Below are positions 27,060 through 30,181 of a DNA stretch of 30,181 bases, piece after piece (position 1 is the first letter of the stretch; each line of letters begins with the position of its first letter). Origin of the DNA: Chara braunii (lineage: Eukaryota; Streptophyta; Charophyceae; Charales; Characeae); NCBI GenBank assembly GCA_003427395.1, contig BFEA01000427.1, forward strand, positions 632,629 through 662,809, read 5' to 3'. Both the position numbers and the translations under genes were made by a program. Below the pieces are notes generated by a model. That model searched no databases. It had not been told where the DNA came from and worked only from the letters and a program-made list of their open reading frames with translations.

Positions 27060-28878
27060 CTAAGTGTTTCCCGAGCTAGAGCTCGTAGAGGTCCCAGACT
27101 GAGAAGAAGGATACCCACCCTTAGGAAGGATCTTCTGCAAGACCTTCATATTCTTGCACTTAAACTGTGTATGGCCATACTCGCCACAGTTTATGAAGCA
27201 CCACATGACCAACGGTCTCGCCACACTTCCTAATCCAAACCGGCCCTCACCCAAACATCTATTTTGTTTGGGTTGGTGGCTTGCCCTTGACTCCTCTGTT
27301 GACCACCCTTGCCGCGGCCACCTGCCTTAGTCTTAACTATGGCCGCGAGGTTGCTACCCTCAGCACTCTCCTCGCCATCTAACTCTGAACCCTCCACAAG
27401 TTCAGAAACATCATCGATCTCAGTTTGATTCCCTTCGGAATCAACCATCATCAGTCGACTACCCTTCTTCTTCCATTCCTGTGGAATCTTCTTCTTTCTT
27501 TCGTCCGTAGTGGGGGTTTGAGCACCACCCAGCGTAGCCTCTAAGTCTAGGGCCTTCTTGTTGAATGTCTCAAAAGTGTGATACTCTCGACGAGCCTCAC
27601 TGGCTAACAAGTTCTTGATGCCTGTGGTAAGACATCTCAAGAACATGGTCAATAAAACTTGTGGATTGTACTCCACTCCTGGAACGACAATCAAACGCTC
27701 TACGGTCGTGGTGAGCTTTCGCACTAACTTGTACTTCCTAGAGTCAAGTTTCAATAACCCATCAGTGGCAATCTGCGCCTGCTGAGGGTTGTGTCATCGA
27801 GCCTCCACTAAATCCATAAAGCTTTCTAGGGTGTGGGTCAGGGCCCAATCACCCATGTTTCTTCCGAAACCCTTTGAAGCTACCAATCCATTTAGCCAGG
27901 GAGTTGTTGAACCCTCTAAGTAGGATGCAGCAGTAATCACTTCCTCCTCTACCAATGTCCTTGTTGCCCTCACCCACACTGGCACCGTTCTCAACCACGT
28001 GTCGAGAGCCTCATCCTTCTTGTCTCCTGAGAAGGTTGGAGGTGGTTTCAGGGGGGTCTTGGGGTACCAAGGTAATTACTGTCCCGTTGGCGGGACATGT
28101 GGCGACTGTGGTGTAGCTCCAGTCGCTGGACTAAAAGATGAAGAAGCAACAGTCTGAGATAGAGCTGCTGCTGATGTACCGCTTGGTTGCTATCCAAACT
28201 GAGCGACATAGGGGTCTGTCATCGCTGATAATGGAACCGATGGCAAAGCTCCTGTCCGGATCCCAAGCCTTTTTAGGGCTTGCAAAAAATCTGGTCCTGG
28301 GTGTCCTGCATGGCGTCCATTTTGCTCTCCATGTACGCCTGCATGGACATGACGCTCGCCTTCAGAATATTTCCTGTAGAGTTAAGGGCCGCGTCATCTA
28401 AACCCTCTAGTGCAGCTAAGTCTTCCTCCCTACTCTCTAGTCTGACTCTTCTCTCTCTAATTTCTTTTTCTTTCTTAGTAGTCTGTTTGAGTTCCTCTTC
28501 TAACCTCAGGTGGATCCTCTCTACCTGCTGGAGCTCCATCTTCTCCCTTATAAGATGAGGCGGCAAGCTGGACTGCACACCCGCCATCTGACTTGCGCCG
28601 GCACCTGACGTGTTGGAGACTGACTGCAAGCTGGTCGAGTTGGACGGCATGCCCTGACCAGAGGTTGCTGTAGACGTTGCTGAAGCCGTAGCCATTGCTA
28701 CCCCGCTAGCTGTTGCTGCTTCCTTTGCAGCCTCAAGACTATGGGCCCTAGCTCCAGCCCTTAGTCCTCTCTCTTTTCCCGGTTGTAGGGCCTGGAACAC
28801 TCTGGGGATTCCAAGCGTTGTTAGCCTTGTTAACCTCCTAGCGTCAGTTGTACATTCATCCCTGGCTGATCCACTCAT
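27060..28878 (-). pseudogene. Element A gag (nucleocapsid precursor), interrupted
   Basis: Starts at a genuine ATG (28876-28878). Residues 1-110 are rich in A, S, T and G; about 110-170 form a charged coiled-coil-like stretch (EKMELQQVERIHLRLEEELK). The frame ends at 28273, then a second frame carries the capsid-like part: DPYVAQFG, PPTFSGDKKDEALDTWLRTV and FETFNKKALDLEATLGG. It is crossed by stops at 28190-28192, 28076-28078, 27794-27796 (TGA where relatives likely have Trp) and 27230-27232. A third frame holds a zinc knuckle, CFINCGEYGHTQFKC. Its first two Cys are three residues apart instead of the usual two, next to the frameshift. Confidence 0.85.
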
Positions 28879-30152
28879 CGGCTAGGCAGACGCTGTCTGC
28901 AGCAGAGTCCTCTCTGGGACCTACCACAACATATGTCTGACTAGTGCTACAAATAAATAAATAATTAATTACCCGGCGAGTCACCTTGGCTACTATTCAA
29001 GCGGTATCAACAACACCTATACAAACCGTACACATAGTCTACCTCTATCCTGATTAGTTTTGCATAGAAGCTTTAAGAAGAACTGACTACGGTAGGTTAC
29101 AGTCCTACTCTAGGCTGTCTGTTAGGTGTCAGCAGTCTGTCAACCAACTAATCAAAAAAAAAATAGACTACTCTGAGCAGATGTATGCACAATGGATATG
29201 ATAGGGATGCACAATAAAGTTCACAATTGGAATCCCCTTCCCCTGTATCCAACGTACCTGTGAGCATCATCAAGCGGCAATGTCTAAGGTGTGCAACCAC
29301 GGCCCACCCCTGTGCCCAAGAAGTATGCTTATGACCAGTCATGCCCTTTGTTTACCCTCGCATGCAACGATCCTTACGTCTGACTGATTTGGCTGATCAA
29401 GAGGCAATTTAAGGACAGCCCCTGAGAGTCCTCAGGAATTCTTTAACGCCGCAATTAGGACGACGATCACAGCCAGTGGACAGTTCAGTCCCCAACCAGA
29501 AATGTTTACAGACGGCCTGGGAGCGTTTACGTAGGACTGGTCAGTACACACACCCCTTCTATCAGCACAGCAACGAGCCTCAATGGACAAAGCAGCATGG
29601 CCTGCGTGTACTACTACCCATGGGTTGACATGGTGACCGTGACCCGTGCTTCGACCAGGGCCCTTCAGAGGCACTGCCCTCTCCTGCCAGATGCGCCACC
29701 GGGAAGAATGTCGTCTGTCAAGGTAGAGTGCACACGACTCCTCACCAAAGAGAGGACACTCAAGTTGGACTCACTTCCTCACGGTAATAAGAGATTGAGA
29801 GGGTAAATAAGGAATGGGAACAACGTACCTGGAGATAGCTGCCCCCAACCACAGATTTCTCACCAATTGGGCCGACGTGCATTTCGATGACCGGTCAATA
29901 GCCTCGGTACCACACACAGCGCAATGCAGTGCCACCTCAGCCAAAATGCCATGTCAGCTTACTCTCATCATCATACATTCATCCGCTGTCGCCACAGCTC
30001 CCACGCTGTCGCCACAGCCTTCCAGCGGCCGGCCCCTCTACCTGGGCCCCGCTCAATCAAACCAGCGCCAAAGTATCCTTACCGCACATGAAGCATCGTC
30101 AGCGCACCAAGTAACGATGCCACCGGTGCCAGGTAAGTGGCGATCACGAACC
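28879..30152 (-). other. Leader (5' untranslated region) of element A
   Basis: The 1.27 kb between the primer binding site and the gag ATG. Frames are short and show no motif. Leaders of this kind hold packaging and dimerisation signals, but none can be identified by eye. Confidence 0.6.
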
Positions 30153-30165
30153 AGCTCTGATACCA
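30153..30165 (-). promoter_or_regulatory. Primer binding site of element A
   Basis: The minus strand reads TGGTATCAGAGCT, matching the sequence complementary to the 3' end of plant initiator-Met tRNA used by many Ty3/Gypsy and Copia elements. It lies three bases inside the 5' LTR end. Minus-strand DNA synthesis starts here. Confidence 0.92.
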
Positions 30166-30168
30166 AAT

Positions 30169-30181
30169 TGCAAGGAATATG
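30169..30181 (-). repeat. Inner edge of element A 5' LTR
   Basis: TGCAAGGAATATG on the plus strand is identical to 23259-23271, the same end of the 3' LTR. The rest of the LTR lies beyond the window. Confidence 0.85.

Larger units (their letters stand above)
23259..30181 (-). mobile_element. Ty3/Gypsy (chromovirus-like) LTR retrotransposon A, defective
   Basis: Runs on the minus strand and leaves the window on the right. Its parts in order from the right are: the edge of the 5' LTR (30169-30181), a primer binding site, a ~1.27-kb leader, gag, protease, reverse transcriptase, RNase H, integrase, a chromodomain-like tail, a polypurine tract and a complete 1100-bp 3' LTR. The first 13 bases of the 3' LTR (TGCAAGGAATATG, plus strand) are identical to the visible part of the 5' LTR. 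Coding regions carry stops, frameshifts, substituted catalytic residues and at least four internal deletions, so it cannot replicate by itself. GGAAG (23254-23258) is the candidate left target duplication. Confidence 0.92.

Noticed and set aside
24398-28878. Gaps between element A domains as introns
   Set aside because: The missing blocks are absent from the DNA itself, so they are deletions, not introns.

Overview
The window looks like repeat-rich nuclear DNA of a eukaryote, most likely a plant-lineage (streptophyte) genome. The evidence is: three separate Ty3/Gypsy retrotransposon remnants with a chromodomain-like tail and an initiator-Met-tRNA type primer site, a spliceosomal U6 snRNA-derived sequence with a poly-A tail, a tRNA-like Pol III A-box/B-box sequence, hAT-like and foldback DNA elements, and many long microsatellites and homopolymers with single N bases and one 125-base N gap. 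The retrotransposon proteins resemble those I associate with charophyte algae such as Chara, but that is an impression from memory, not a search result. There is no bacterial operon structure, and no intact host gene that I can prove.

Layout. 1-3327: TA microsatellite, then several diverged tandem-repeat fields, including an AT-rich ~135-bp array at 2245-2880. 3328-5425: minus-strand Ty3/Gypsy remnant B (RNase H, H2C2-integrase, integrase C-terminus; broken by stops and frameshifts). 5426-8690: low-complexity DNA, then a cluster of non-autonomous hAT-like elements. Two of these (6538-7310 and 7597-8337) have recognisable terminal inverted repeats and 8-bp TA target duplications, and they sit in the same place within a duplicated 216-bp flank. 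8691-11315: little recognisable. 11316-13110: very decayed minus-strand Ty3/Gypsy remnant C, carrying a 59-bp tandem array that contains the assembly gap. 13111-23258: mostly non-coding, with short tandem repeats, CT/GA/G/C/A runs, a U6 retro-pseudogene (18446-18583), a tRNA-like sequence (20849-20918), three copies of a ~112-bp foldback element, and a few possible host exons on the minus strand. 23259-30181: a minus-strand LTR retrotransposon (element A) with its complete 1.1-kb 3' LTR, polypurine tract, gag-pol remnant, leader and primer binding site; its 5' LTR begins at the right edge of the window.

Nothing here forms a working gene system. Elements A, B and C are all disabled. Element A has lost the catalytic residues of protease and reverse transcriptase and has at least four internal deletions, but still carries the catalytic residues of RNase H and integrase. 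The most interesting material is the hAT-like family with GTTCGG-rich subterminal dyads, the foldback family and the polyadenylated U6 copy.
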